Positions 18,128 through 26,100 of a stretch of DNA of 64,000 bases are shown here, in pieces. The notes under the pieces are model-generated. The model was not told the DNA's origin, made no database searches, and worked only from the letters and a program-made list of their open reading frames with translations. Both the position numbers and the translations under genes were made by a program. Origin of the DNA: Phytopseudomonas flavescens (GTDB taxonomy: Bacteria; Pseudomonadota; Gammaproteobacteria; Pseudomonadales; Pseudomonadaceae); assembly GCF_900100535.1 (NCBI RefSeq), contig NZ_FNDG01000018.1:61134-125133 (forward strand), written 5' to 3'. Numbering within the stretch: the first letter of the stretch is position 1; each line of letters begins with the position of its first letter.

Positions 18128-19432
18128 TTAACCGGCGTCGCTAAAACGAGAGTGCGTTTTAGGCTTACTGGTCAAAACGCTCATCAGCGCAATGAATAGA
18201 CCCAACATGGTGCCCAATACAGCACCTAGCGCCACCACCAAAATCCTCTTAGGCTTGATGGCAGAGCGTGGATATATCGCTTGCCTATCGATGTTCACCA
18301 ATTGCAAGGCATTAAGGTTCAGATTGAGACCCTTGAGCTCCGCAGCCTCCTGATTCCATTTCGCATAGTTCTCGATATATACATCCTCATCAGCGCGCTG
18401 TTTGAGGAGTTCAACTTCGCGATTCTGCTCAAGCAACCGTAAGTCGGCTTGGAGCTTTGCAACACGGGGCTCGGTAAACTCATCCGAGCGGCGCTTTTGT
18501 AGCGCATCGCGCTCTGCTTCGAGCGCCTCAGTGCCCATGAAATAGAGAGGGATCTGCTGATTATTGACCTCCGTGCGGATGACATTGCCAGAGCCAGACA
18601 CTGGTGCGCTATCAGAAAGGGTGGATGGCGTACTCGGCTTCTCGATGCCCAGCGACTTCGCGATCATGACAGCTTCATTTAGTTGTGCGATTCGGTCATC
18701 ACGACGAGTACGGAGTTGCTTGCGCAAAGAATTCAGTTCGTCCTGCAGCTGAGCTCGCTTGAGGGCATCAGCCTCCGAAAGCGATGCAATCTTCGCTTGC
18801 TTGTCTGCCTGGTAGGCAGCGCGCTCAGCCGCCATACGCTGCTCCAGCTTGGCCAAGCGGTTGCGGATGATCACTTCCACGTCTTCAGCGAGGGCAGTAC
18901 GCTCTTGCTGGATCACATACTGGATCAGCCCATTGACGATATCGGCACCTTTCACACCCCATGGGTAGGTATAAGCGAGCCCTACATAGGAAAAGCCACC
19001 GTCAGGTCGATTCGGATCAGGGCGCAGTATTTCAAAGTCTTCGATGATTTGGTTCATCGCCTGCTCAGCGGTCTGCCCATCACTCATGGCATCTGGCCCA
19101 AATAGCTCCTGATTGGCATTGAAGTATTCGAGCCGATACTCGTAGGAGCTGATCCCCGCACCGACTCGCTGCAGCGCCTCTTCAGGCGTCAATGTGTAGA
19201 GGCCGGATGCATTGAGCTCATCCAATACATTCATCGCAACCGGGCGCAGGATGCTCTGGGTGCGATAGTACTTGGTCGCCAACAGCGCATAAGCAACTGC
19301 CAATAGGGTGACCACGGCAGCGACACCGATGATCAGCTTCTTGCGCTCCCACAGTGCGCGCATTAGCTCGCCGAGATCGATTTCATCGTTCTGCGGACGG
19401 ACGTTTGGGGCTTGCGACATGGGCTCAGTCAT
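18128..19432 (-). CDS. wzz: O-antigen chain length determinant Wzz
   Basis: A 434-residue polysaccharide co-polymerase. There is one membrane segment near residues 34-53, a long periplasmic region rich in coiled coil (about residues 180-250 and 305-370), and a second membrane segment near residues 400-422, so both termini face the cytoplasm. Wzz sets the modal number of O-units added by Wzy. The length exceeds the E. coli type and fits Pseudomonas Wzz1. It is the first gene of the cluster, 38 bases before wbpA. An alternative start at 19420 would remove four residues. Confidence 0.93.
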   Translation of the reverse strand: MTEPMSQAPNVRPQNDEIDLGELMRALWERKKLIIGVAAVVTLLAVAYALLATKYYRTQSILRPVAMNVLDELNASGLYTLTPEEALQRVGAGISSYEYRLEYFNANQELFGPDAMSDGQTAEQAMNQIIEDFEILRPDPNRPDGGFSYVGLAYTYPWGVKGADIVNGLIQYVIQQERTALAEDVEVIIRNRLAKLEQRMAAERAAYQADKQAKIASLSEADALKRAQLQDELNSLRKQLRTRRDDRIAQLNEAVMIAKSLGIEKPSTPSTLSDSAPVSGSGNVIRTEVNNQQIPLYFMGTEALEAERDALQKRRSDEFTEPRVAKLQADLRLLEQNREVELLKQRADEDVYIENYAKWNQEAAELKGLNLNLNALQLVNIDRQAIYPRSAIKPKRILVVALGAVLGTMLGLFIALMSVLTSKPKTHSRFSDAG

Positions 19433-20106
19433 CCTGTTTCAAAGCAATTGGAAAATGAATGTCCACACTCCAGCTCACAGCGCCAGCGGGCCATGGGCAG
19501 TTCGGGGGTAATAGGGGGCAACAGGCACTCAACAGGCATGGCGCATAGCGTCCAGCTGTTTCATGGCGGAAATGGAATCTTTTTGCTGGTTGCATGGCAT
19601 GGCCCGTAGCCAAGCTGGTCGATAACCAGGCGGCCAGAGGCTGCGCGAAGGGCTGGCTAAGCTTGAAGAGCTTTAGCGAACGCAATGATTTATTGATCGA
19701 CTCAGGCATCGTTTTCCGGGATCCGGCAAAACCTTTGCCGTCACTGCAGTCCTATTGAACCTGTGCGGGTAGCACAGGCTGTGATTTTCACCATCGTCCG
19801 ACACCCGGTAGCGCAGATGTCGTACATCTGCCGCCGAGCTGAAGTTTCTATTAGCGGTACCACTACCAGCGAACAGAATCTGTCGAGCGCGGCATTCTAC
19901 CCAATTTTGTTTGTGGATTTCGTCATGGTTGTGATGAAAATCTCAGTGAAAAGCGCATTTTCCCAACGACTGCTCTTCACGGTTGGCGGCAACCTGCCTC
20001 TGAACAAGCCGATTGTCCACGCCCGTTCATATCCTCAGAGCTTCAATTGCAGCTACTTAGCCGCTTGCATTCAGACGAACGGGTGATGAGGTCAGCCTTT
20101 GGCTGC
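19433..20106. promoter_or_regulatory. Gene-free leader upstream of the O-antigen cluster, with two hairpins
   Basis: No convincing gene is seen in these 674 bases. Two perfect short inverted repeats lie here: CCTGTGC / GCACAGG at 19760-19778 with a 5-base loop, and GCAGATGT / ACATCTGC at 19813-19831 with a 3-base loop. On the minus strand a TAGAAT that could be a -10 box lies at 19894-19899, but no good -35 box is visible. The region must carry the wzz promoter. Its exact site is not fixed by the sequence. Confidence 0.4.
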
Positions 20107-20935
20107 TTATAGCACAGCTCCTTCCCATGTGAATTTTACATCTACAATTAGTTGCCGTTCTGCATAAGCGGCGGCGAGCACATAGGCCAACACTGCTTTG
20201 GCACCCTCCTCTCCATGCACAAACCGAATCTCCCCTGGCCACTCCTCCATCGCCGTCACAAACTCAACCAACCCCGCCTGATCAGCATGCGCGGAGTACC
20301 CGCCAATGCTGTGCACTCCAGCACGGATTTCATAGCGCTGGCCGTCGAACTCCACGTAGCCGTTGCGCGGGCCGAAGCGCTGAATGGCGTGGCCTGGCGT
20401 TCCTTTGGCCTGATAGCCAACGAACAGCACGTCGTGTCGTGGGTCGCCCAGCATGGCCTTTAAGTAATTGACGATGCGGCCGCTGGAGCACATGCCGTTG
20501 CCGGCGATAGCGATAGCGATGGCTGGCTAGGGGCGAATCCAAGATGATTGGCAAGCTTGGCCAGGCGATATCAGGTTCGTTCTCGCTATTTTTCAGGAGC
20601 GCTGCCGAGGCTTCCAAACTGCGTCGTGGTTGGGATTCGCGGTCGGAGCCCGCTTCTACAGGGGAGGCGTGCTCGGGTTTGGTGTTCAGTTTCTTGCTAT
20701 GGATGATGTCTTCCTACTCGTAGAGCAGCTCTTGCGTGCGGCCGACGCTGAAGGCGGGAATCAGCACGGTGCCGTTATTGGCCAAAGCATGCTCGATGAC
20801 CTGCTCCAGGCGCTGGCGGCGAGTACTGCAGCCTTCGTGTAAGCGGTCGCCGTAGGTGCCTCCAATACCAAGAGTCGGCACTGCGTGGCGGTATGCAGGG
20901 CTTGAGGATGGGTGCATTGGGCGCGCCAGAGGCAA
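20107..20935 (-). pseudogene. Degraded MBL-fold RNA-processing hydrolase, copy 1
   Basis: Remains of a metallo-beta-lactamase fold RNase/CPSF-like protein (beta-CASP type with an RMMBL C-terminus). From the N-terminal side there is a piece with TYGDRLHE and IPAFSVGRTQE (20714-20935) ending in a TAG at 20714, then a REP-like element, then a piece ending PIILDSPLAS near 20550. That joins, after loss of about 50 residues, to a C-terminal piece with GNGMCSSGRIVNY, GGYSAHADQ and FVHGEEGAK (20107-20520). The metal-binding HxHxDH region is absent. The gene cannot be functional. The same gene is present as a second broken copy at 22.2-22.9 kb. Confidence 0.82.
20635..20660. repeat. REP-like element inside MBL pseudogene copy 1
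   Basis: A 26-base sequence that on the minus strand reads as a Pseudomonas REP core (TAGAAGCGGGCTCCGACCGCG): an imperfect GC-rich palindrome starting from a TGTAG-type head. It interrupts the remnant between its two N-terminal pieces. A related REP lies at the corresponding place in copy 2. Confidence 0.6.
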
Positions 20936-21054
20936 GAAATCATTTCCCGGATTACGCCTTCAGCTAACCCAGGCTACGACCCGCGGGAAAATCAGTTGCT
21001 GCGGAGCAGCTCGCGTGGCTCGGGCTGATCAAGCAGGAGCGGTAAGTGGCGACC

Positions 21055-21108
21055 TTACTCGCCGTCTTCATTCACGAGGTCACGCAGTTCCTTGCCTGGA
21101 TTGAAGCG
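21055..21108 (-). pseudogene. C-terminal remnant of an ihfB-like gene
   Basis: On the minus strand 17 codons plus a TAA stop read RFNPGKELRDLVNEDGE, which matches the end of IhfB (the intact copy at 25.8 kb ends HFKPGKELRDRVNEEEE). Upstream of it the reading frame does not continue as an IHF/HU protein, so only the tail survives. It lies between the broken MBL copy 1 and the Fic gene. It may be the scar of the original ihfB position next to wzz, or of an incoming second copy. It differs from the intact ihfB at several codons, so it is not a recent duplicate. Confidence 0.75.
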
Positions 21109-21146
21109 CTACATAGCATGACACGGCCTAATCTTGGCTGGGTGCC

Positions 21147-21878
21147 TCATACTCGATCACGATACGTTGTGTATATCTGCTGAATTTCGGGCTTATCCAG
21201 GCGTTCGTAGGTGATGCCATCCTTGTCGAGCCCGTCAAGGCCGCGAATGCTGCCGATGATCTCTGGCCATTGGTCACGGCTAGTGATGTCGACTAAGAAA
21301 GGCTTCAGGTAGTGATCGAGATGACCTCTGGCAGGTTCACGAATCTCGTCGCTTAACGCCCGCAGGTAATCGTCCTTTTTCGTTCTAGACCAATCGACCG
21401 CAAACCCTGCTCGATAACAAAGCTCCATGAAAACCAGTAAAAGGGTACGCCCGTTGCCATCCAGAAAAGGATGTGCGAACGCAAACTGGCCCATTACTTT
21501 GCCGGGATTTTGCTTGAATCTTGCCTTGTTAGCGGCGAGTTCGAAGCCGTAATCAATAGCTCTTTTGATCAAATCAGGGCGTTCAAAGACGGTACTGTGG
21601 GGATCATCGTGAGGTCCTTTGAACACGGCTAGACCAGGAACCAGCTCGTTCCGATCCTTACCTGCCCATGGATAGAACCCGTTGAATAGGATCTTATGAG
21701 TTGCCTGGACAGCGCTGTAATCGAGAAGCTTCTTTTGAGCCAGGTAAGCCAGCGCCTCTTCGATACTCAGCTCGAAGGTGAAGTGTTCAGTCTCTTTGAC
21801 TTCAACAGGATCTTTGAGGCCCTGAGCGTTTCGCAAATACCCGGCAGTCTCGAAATCGCCGAACGGGTCGAAACTCAT
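21147..21878 (-). CDS. Fic-domain protein (AMPylation toxin of a toxin-antitoxin pair)
   Basis: A 243-residue Fic family protein. The full catalytic motif HPFLDGNGR is at residues 136-144, with His136 as the catalytic base, so an active AMP-transferase is likely. A GFYPWAG segment near residue 67 forms the usual flap and substrate region, and KVMGQFAFAHPF leads into the motif. Bacterial class I Fic toxins modify targets such as gyrase and topoisomerase IV and are held off by a small antitoxin. The 83-residue gene immediately upstream overlaps by ATGA (21875-21878) and fits that role. The actual target is unknown. The pair is enclosed by two degenerate copies of the MBL gene. Confidence 0.88.
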   Translation of the reverse strand: MSFDPFGDFETAGYLRNAQGLKDPVEVKETEHFTFELSIEEALAYLAQKKLLDYSAVQATHKILFNGFYPWAGKDRNELVPGLAVFKGPHDDPHSTVFERPDLIKRAIDYGFELAANKARFKQNPGKVMGQFAFAHPFLDGNGRTLLLVFMELCYRAGFAVDWSRTKKDDYLRALSDEIREPARGHLDHYLKPFLVDITSRDQWPEIIGSIRGLDGLDKDGITYERLDKPEIQQIYTTYRDRV

Positions 21879-22126
21879 GCAATGAGTTTCTTCTTCGAGC
21901 GTCTTTTTTCCTGAAGGTGACGCCCTTGCAGTGCAAGTGTTTCTGCCTTGCTCAGCACACCTTTCTTTTTTAGGTTGACCAGCAGCCGTTCAATACCATC
22001 GAGTTCGACCCTGTCGCCGGCAAGGCGCGTAATATTTACGGCCATGAGGCTGACGGCATCGCGCTCTGCGGTGATCTTATGCTCCCTAGCCAGCTTACGG
22101 ACTCGAATAGCAACGGTTTCAGTCAT
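21875..22126 (-). CDS. Probable antitoxin partner of the Fic protein
   Basis: An 83-residue, basic, helix-rich protein (C-terminal run of Lys/Arg, RRSKKK). It precedes and overlaps the Fic gene by four bases, the usual antitoxin-first order. The start at 22126 is chosen because GAGGAG lies just upstream in a GC-poor spacer; the frame stays open further upstream but without a ribosome site or plausible protein. I do not see a clear (S/T)xxxE(G/N) inhibitory motif of VbhA/FicA-type antitoxins, so its identity rests on size and context. Confidence 0.6.
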   Translation of the reverse strand: MTETVAIRVRKLAREHKITAERDAVSLMAVNITRLAGDRVELDGIERLLVNLKKKGVLSKAETLALQGRHLQEKRRSKKKLIA

Positions 22127-22238
22127 CTCTACTCCTCCATTTGCTTGCGAATTATAGCAGCTGCCCATAGACGAGGGCATTCTGCGGCACGCAACAGCAC
22201 CTGTGCACATCGCAAAATTTGCTTCTGGCAGGAGCTGC

Positions 22239-22909
22239 TTACGAACGTTTTGCATCAATCATGAGGGGTAATCTCTTTTGTGCGTATTGCGTCAGCAACA
22301 CTTGTTGCAAGGCGTTTTTTGCCCCCTCTTCCCCATGCACCAAGCGAATCTCCCCCGGCCACTCCTCCATCCCCGTCACAAAGCTCACCAATCCATTCTG
22401 ATCCGCATGCGTCGAATATCCGCCAATGCTGGCCACGCCTGCGCGGATGTCATAGCGCTGACCGTCGAATTCCACGTAGCCGTTGCGCGGGCCGAAGCGT
22501 TGGCCCGGCGTTCCCTGGCCTGGTAGCCGACGAACAGCACGTCGTGTCGCGGGTCGCCCAACATGGCTTTCAGCTAATTGACGATACGGCCGCTGGAGCA
22601 CATGCCGTGGCCGACGATGACGATGGCTGGCCTGGCGCTTACCAGGTGGCTGAGGATCTTCTGGTGGTCGGCATGCCTGTCGATGGTGATCAGTTGCTCG
22701 AACGCCAGCGGCCGTCTACCGGATTGCACGCGGGCCACCGCTTCGTCGTTCCAGAAGTCCTTCAGCTCGCGGTAGGCCTGGGTGAAGCGGGTGGCCAAGG
22801 GGGAATCCCGCATGATCGGCAGGCGTGGCCAGTCGATTTCGCTGGGATCATTGGGTGCAGCTTCGGAATTTTCGCGGGCACGGCCCGCTCCCACAGACGA
22901 TATGGGCAT
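22239..22909 (-). pseudogene. Degraded MBL-fold RNA-processing hydrolase, copy 2
   Basis: The C-terminal half of the same MBL-fold RNase-like gene as copy 1, in the same orientation. From the N-terminal side: PIMRDSPLATRFTQAY near 22810, GHGMCSSGRIVN, then a TAG where copy 1 has a Tyr codon (near 22576), then a one-base frameshift near 22525 after GYQA, then GPRNGYVEFDGQRYD, GGYSTHADQ and a normal stop at 22239. The N-terminal metal-binding half is missing. Nonsense plus frameshift make it inactive. Copy 2 keeps the 50-residue block that copy 1 lost. Confidence 0.82.
22871..22896 (-). repeat. REP element at the truncated end of MBL copy 2
   Basis: On the minus strand it reads TGTGGGAGCGGGCCGTGCCCG followed by CGAA, a textbook Pseudomonas REP: a GTGGGAGC head and a GC-rich hairpin GCGGGC..GCCCGC. 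It sits just before the segment corresponding to SPLA in the MBL remnant, the same relative place as the REP in copy 1. Confidence 0.75.
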
Positions 22910-23209
22910 CGTTGATTCGTGGATATGCCCCCACGTGGGTGAGGTTCGTCGATTCGCGAGAGCTCAGCCAGGCTTCGTTCTTGACTATGCATTTTTATTC
23001 ATCATGATTAGATTTGAATCAATTTGCTGAAAAGTCCATCATGCTCCACTAAAGACGATGATCCGGTGAGTCACCCCCGTCAGGAAGGTGTTTCAAAGCT
23101 ACCGGCCTTGTCAGCATCGCTTTACAGCCTAACGCGCGTTATACGGCGAGCAGAGTATTTTGTCTGTTGCTGGCTGCCTATGCCTTGGAACTGCCTAGAA
23201 GGAATCCCT
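22910..23209. other. Intergenic stretch before the CopG/ParE pair
   Basis: No gene or clear repeat is seen. It is a little AT-richer around 22980-23030. It presumably carries the promoter of the antitoxin-toxin pair that follows, but no convincing -35/-10 pair could be fixed. Confidence 0.3.
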
Positions 23210-23485
23210 ATGATGGCAACTCCCTCAAAAACCCGATCTGTCACAGCTCACGTTCCTGAGCAATTGGCCCAGCGGGTTGATTTGATGGCAGAACGCCTGG
23301 AACGCTCCAAGAACTGGATCGTCAAGCAGGCACTTTCCGCCTGGATAGACCAGGAAGAGGAGCGGAGTCGTCTGACACATGAAGCCTTGGCCGACGTTGA
23401 TGCAGGCCAGGTGATAGACCATCAAGCTGTCCAGGCCTGGGCAGACAGCCTCAGCACCGATACCCCACTGCCAGTACCGCGCTGA
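23210..23485 (+). CDS. CopG/ribbon-helix-helix antitoxin
   Basis: A 91-residue protein. Residues 10-45 form a ribbon-helix-helix DNA-binding motif (SVTAHVPEQLAQRVDLMAERL), and the acidic C-terminus (about residues 50-90) would bind and neutralise the toxin. AGAAGGA lies 7 bases before the ATG at 23210; a second ATG follows at once. The stop overlaps the toxin ATG (TGATG at 23483-23487), giving coupled translation. Such antitoxins normally repress their own operon. Confidence 0.85.
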   Translation: MMATPSKTRSVTAHVPEQLAQRVDLMAERLERSKNWIVKQALSAWIDQEEERSRLTHEALADVDAGQVIDHQAVQAWADSLSTDTPLPVPR

Positions 23486-23760
23486 TGAACTTGAAGTGGA
23501 CAAGCAAAGCGCTTTCCGACATTGCCAGGCTGTATGAATTCCTGGCTGCTGTGAATCAGCCAGCGGCCGCACGAGCAATTCAAAAACTCGCCGCTGCGCC
23601 GACCGCACTGCTGGAAAATCCACGCATCGGTGAGCGCCTGGAGGAATTCCAGCCTCGGGATGTGCGCCGAATTCAGATAGGCAAATACGAGATACGTTAC
23701 GAGATAACGGGTTCCACTATCTACCTACTGCGGCTTTGGCACACCCGCGAGGAGCGATAG
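23485..23760 (+). CDS. ParE/RelE-superfamily toxin
   Basis: A 91-residue toxin of the RelE/ParE fold: an N-terminal strand-helix (LKWTSKALSDIARLYEFL), a central ENPRIGERL segment near residue 44, and the C-terminal strands IGKYEIRYEI and LLRLWHTRE that characterise ParE-type gyrase poisons. It follows the CopG antitoxin with a one-base overlap and looks intact. Whether it poisons gyrase or cleaves mRNA is not settled by sequence, though the partner type and the missing RelE catalytic residues favour ParE. Confidence 0.87.
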   Translation: MNLKWTSKALSDIARLYEFLAAVNQPAAARAIQKLAAAPTALLENPRIGERLEEFQPRDVRRIQIGKYEIRYEITGSTIYLLRLWHTREER

Positions 23761-23840
23761 CATGGTGGATGTACCCATATTGCTCCATCTACGGACGTAT
23801 TCCATCGATGACGAGGGGCAGCAGTTTCGCCGAGGGCTCC

Positions 23841-23871
23841 CGTATCGCTGCGCTCAACCCAGGCTGCGAAA
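23841..23871. repeat. Short intergenic repeat (TCGCTGCGCTCAACCCAGG type)
   Basis: Contains CGTATCGCTGCGCTCAACCC followed by AGGCTGCG. The same core (TATCGCTGCGCTCAACCCAGG) occurs at 29612-29635, and a looser relative at 20948-20975. These are non-coding repeats scattered between genes in this window. Confidence 0.55.
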
Positions 23872-23929
23872 ACGGGTGTCAGGGCTATCAGCAGCATTGC
23901 GCCGCCGACGGCCCTGGCTGGTGAGCGCC

Positions 23930-25576
23930 TTAAAGCTTGAAGGTGCTCACCAGATCGTTGAACGAGATGGCGAGCCGCGACAGCTCCTGGCTGGAGGCAC
24001 TGGTCTGATTGGCTCCGGCAGAAGTCTGGGTAGACAGATCCTGAATGTTGACCAGGTTCCGGTCCACTTCCCGTGCGACGTTGGCTTGTTCTTCGGAGGC
24101 CGTGGCGATCAGCATGTTGCGGTCATTGATCTCGGCAATGTTCTGGGCGATTCGCTCGAGTGATTCGCCGGTAGCTTTGGCGAGTTCCTGCGTGCTGTTG
24201 GCCAGTGTCCTGCTGTTGCCCATGGCCTTGACAGCGTCGTCGGCGCGCGCCTGGACGCTGGTAATCATCGACTCGATTTCACCGGTGGACGCCTGCGTGC
24301 GCGCGGCCAGTGCTCTCACTTCGTCAGCCACCACCGCAAAGCCGCGCCCCTGCTCACCCGCACGGGCGGCTTCGATGGCCGCATTGAGGGCCAGCAGGTT
24401 GGTCTGCTCGGCGATACCACGAATGACGTCGAGCACCTTGGCGATATCACGGACGCTACCGGCGAGTTCATCGACAATGACCGTCGACTGGCCAATCTCG
24501 CTGTTGACATTGCTGATCGCCTTGACCGCCTCACGCGCCTGGTCGCGACCACTGGCAGCTTCCTGGCTGGTCTGCCTGGATGCTTCGGAGGTCGACGTAG
24601 CGTTGCGGGCCACTTCCTCGACCGCTGCGCTCATCTCGGTCACCGCGGTGGCGGCAAGCTGGATTTCATCATTCTGGCGAACCAGCCCACGGCTGCTTTC
24701 CTCGGTCACGGCATTGAGTTCTTCCGCAGCGGAAGCCAACTGGTCGGCTGCGCTGGCAATCTGCTGAATGGTGCCCTTGAGGCCCCCCTGCATCGTACCG
24801 AGCGCCGTGAGCAACTGGCCGGCCTCATCGCGATGGCCGCTGGGGATGGTCTGGGTGAGGTCGCCGCCCGCGATGCGTTCGGCACTGCGCACCGCCAGGG
24901 TGATGGGCGCGCTGATCACCCGGCTGATAAACATACCCAGCAGGAAGGCAGCGAGAAACGCCAGGCCGATGCCGATGTACAGATTGAGCTTGGCGGACGC
25001 TTCGCTTTCGCGTGCGGCCTGGGCTCCCTCGGTGATCTGGCGGTTGTTGGACTCCACCATGATGCCCATTTCGTCGATGACCGTACGGTAGGCCCGATGC
25101 ACATCACCTGCAATCAGCAACCTGGCCGCGTTGAAATCACCACTCTCGATAAGAGCCAGCGAGCGATCGATAAGTGCCTGGTAGGCTGGCCAGTCCTTTT
25201 CCATGCGGTCGCCGGCAGCTCGCTCGTCGTCCGCCAGGGGTGTGGCGCGGTATGTAGCGAAGGCGCGCTCGCTGGTCTGGCGGTTCTCCTTCAGGGAGGT
25301 GAGGATGGCGCTTCGATCGGATTGCGGGGCACCAGCCGTGGCCGCATCCAGCAAGCGAAACAGGTCGCGGTTCTGGGCCACGGCGTTGGAGCGAGCCTCG
25401 GCGGTCTTGGAGACAGATACGAGGTTGTTGGAAAAAACCAGCTGCAGGCTGGAGGACAGTGAGCCGATACCCTGACTGCCTACAACGCCGACAACGAGGG
25501 TGATGGTGGCGCAGAGGGCAAATGCCAGGTACAGCTTGGTCGCGAGCTTGGCGTCGTAGAACCAGTTCATATGCAA
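23930..25576 (-). CDS. Methyl-accepting chemotaxis protein
   Basis: A 548-residue chemoreceptor. Residues about 12-32 form the first membrane segment, followed by a roughly 155-residue periplasmic region of four-helix-bundle type, a second membrane segment near residues 192-214, a HAMP domain (to about 270) and a long cytoplasmic signalling domain with the invariant hairpin tip (IRGIAEQTNLLALNAAIEAAR near residue 385). There is no C-terminal CheR-binding pentapeptide. The ligand is unknown. The gene stands alone between the toxin-antitoxin pair and ihfB. A second in-frame ATG at 25570 could be the start. Confidence 0.9.
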   Translation of the reverse strand: MHMNWFYDAKLATKLYLAFALCATITLVVGVVGSQGIGSLSSSLQLVFSNNLVSVSKTAEARSNAVAQNRDLFRLLDAATAGAPQSDRSAILTSLKENRQTSERAFATYRATPLADDERAAGDRMEKDWPAYQALIDRSLALIESGDFNAARLLIAGDVHRAYRTVIDEMGIMVESNNRQITEGAQAARESEASAKLNLYIGIGLAFLAAFLLGMFISRVISAPITLAVRSAERIAGGDLTQTIPSGHRDEAGQLLTALGTMQGGLKGTIQQIASAADQLASAAEELNAVTEESSRGLVRQNDEIQLAATAVTEMSAAVEEVARNATSTSEASRQTSQEAASGRDQAREAVKAISNVNSEIGQSTVIVDELAGSVRDIAKVLDVIRGIAEQTNLLALNAAIEAARAGEQGRGFAVVADEVRALAARTQASTGEIESMITSVQARADDAVKAMGNSRTLANSTQELAKATGESLERIAQNIAEINDRNMLIATASEEQANVAREVDRNLVNIQDLSTQTSAGANQTSASSQELSRLAISFNDLVSTFKL

Positions 25577-25812
25577 ACCTTTGAAGAGGGCTGAGCTGCC
25601 GCGCAGCGTGCGCCGGCATCATTGAGGCTATCGGCTGCCCCGCAGGCACCTGTAGGGGGCATGAGACTTTAATTATCGCGAGGATGTGCTGCTCAGAGCC
25701 AAGGCCGATTGCGAGCTCACGGTCTTGCCAACCCAGTTAGGGGTGGCCTTGAGGAGGGATGAAGCGTGGGGGATGCTGGAAAACGAAGGCTCTGCCGAGG
25801 TCGGGGAACGTG

Positions 25813-26100
25813 CTATTCCTCTTCTTCGTTGACGCGATCACGAAGCTCCTTGCCGGGTTTGAAATGCGGCACGAACTTGCCGTCCAGACGCACGGACTGG
25901 CCGGTTTTGGGATTACGACCTACCCGGGGGGCGCGGTAGTGCAGGGAAAAGCTACCGAAGCCACGGATCTCGATGCGATCGCCAGTCGCCAAGGCTTGTG
26001 ACATCTGTTCCAGCATGGTCTTGATGGCCAGCTCGACATCTTTGTTTGAAAGCTGCCCTTGGTGGGTGACGATTCTTTCGATCAACTCCGACTTGGTCAT
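25813..26100 (-). CDS. ihfB: Integration host factor beta subunit
   Basis: A 95-residue HU/IHF family protein, almost identical in my recollection to IhfB of P. aeruginosa. The beta-arm core GRNPKTGQSV near residue 63 and the conserved proline there insert into the DNA minor groove. With IhfA it bends DNA and helps sigma-54 promoters and recombination. In most pseudomonads ihfB follows rpsA directly; here no rpsA sequence is found upstream and the next gene (yheU) runs the other way. A tail-only relative lies 4.7 kb away at 21055-21108. AAGGGAAAA upstream of the ATG serves as ribosome site. Confidence 0.95.
   Translation of the reverse strand: MTKSELIERIVTHQGQLSNKDVELAIKTMLEQMSQALATGDRIEIRGFGSFSLHYRAPRVGRNPKTGQSVRLDGKFVPHFKPGKELRDRVNEEEE

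Noticed and set aside
19425..19709. A 94-codon minus-strand frame just upstream of and overlapping wzz, considered as a leader gene or LapA-like remnant
   Set aside because: No ribosome site, no recognisable family or membrane segment, and overlap of only a few bases with wzz does not by itself support coding.
20941..20980. A CCCGGATTACG..AACCCAGGCTACG stretch considered as a phage or island attachment site
   Set aside because: Better explained as a member of the short intergenic repeat family; no integrase gene or matching direct repeat at an island end was found.
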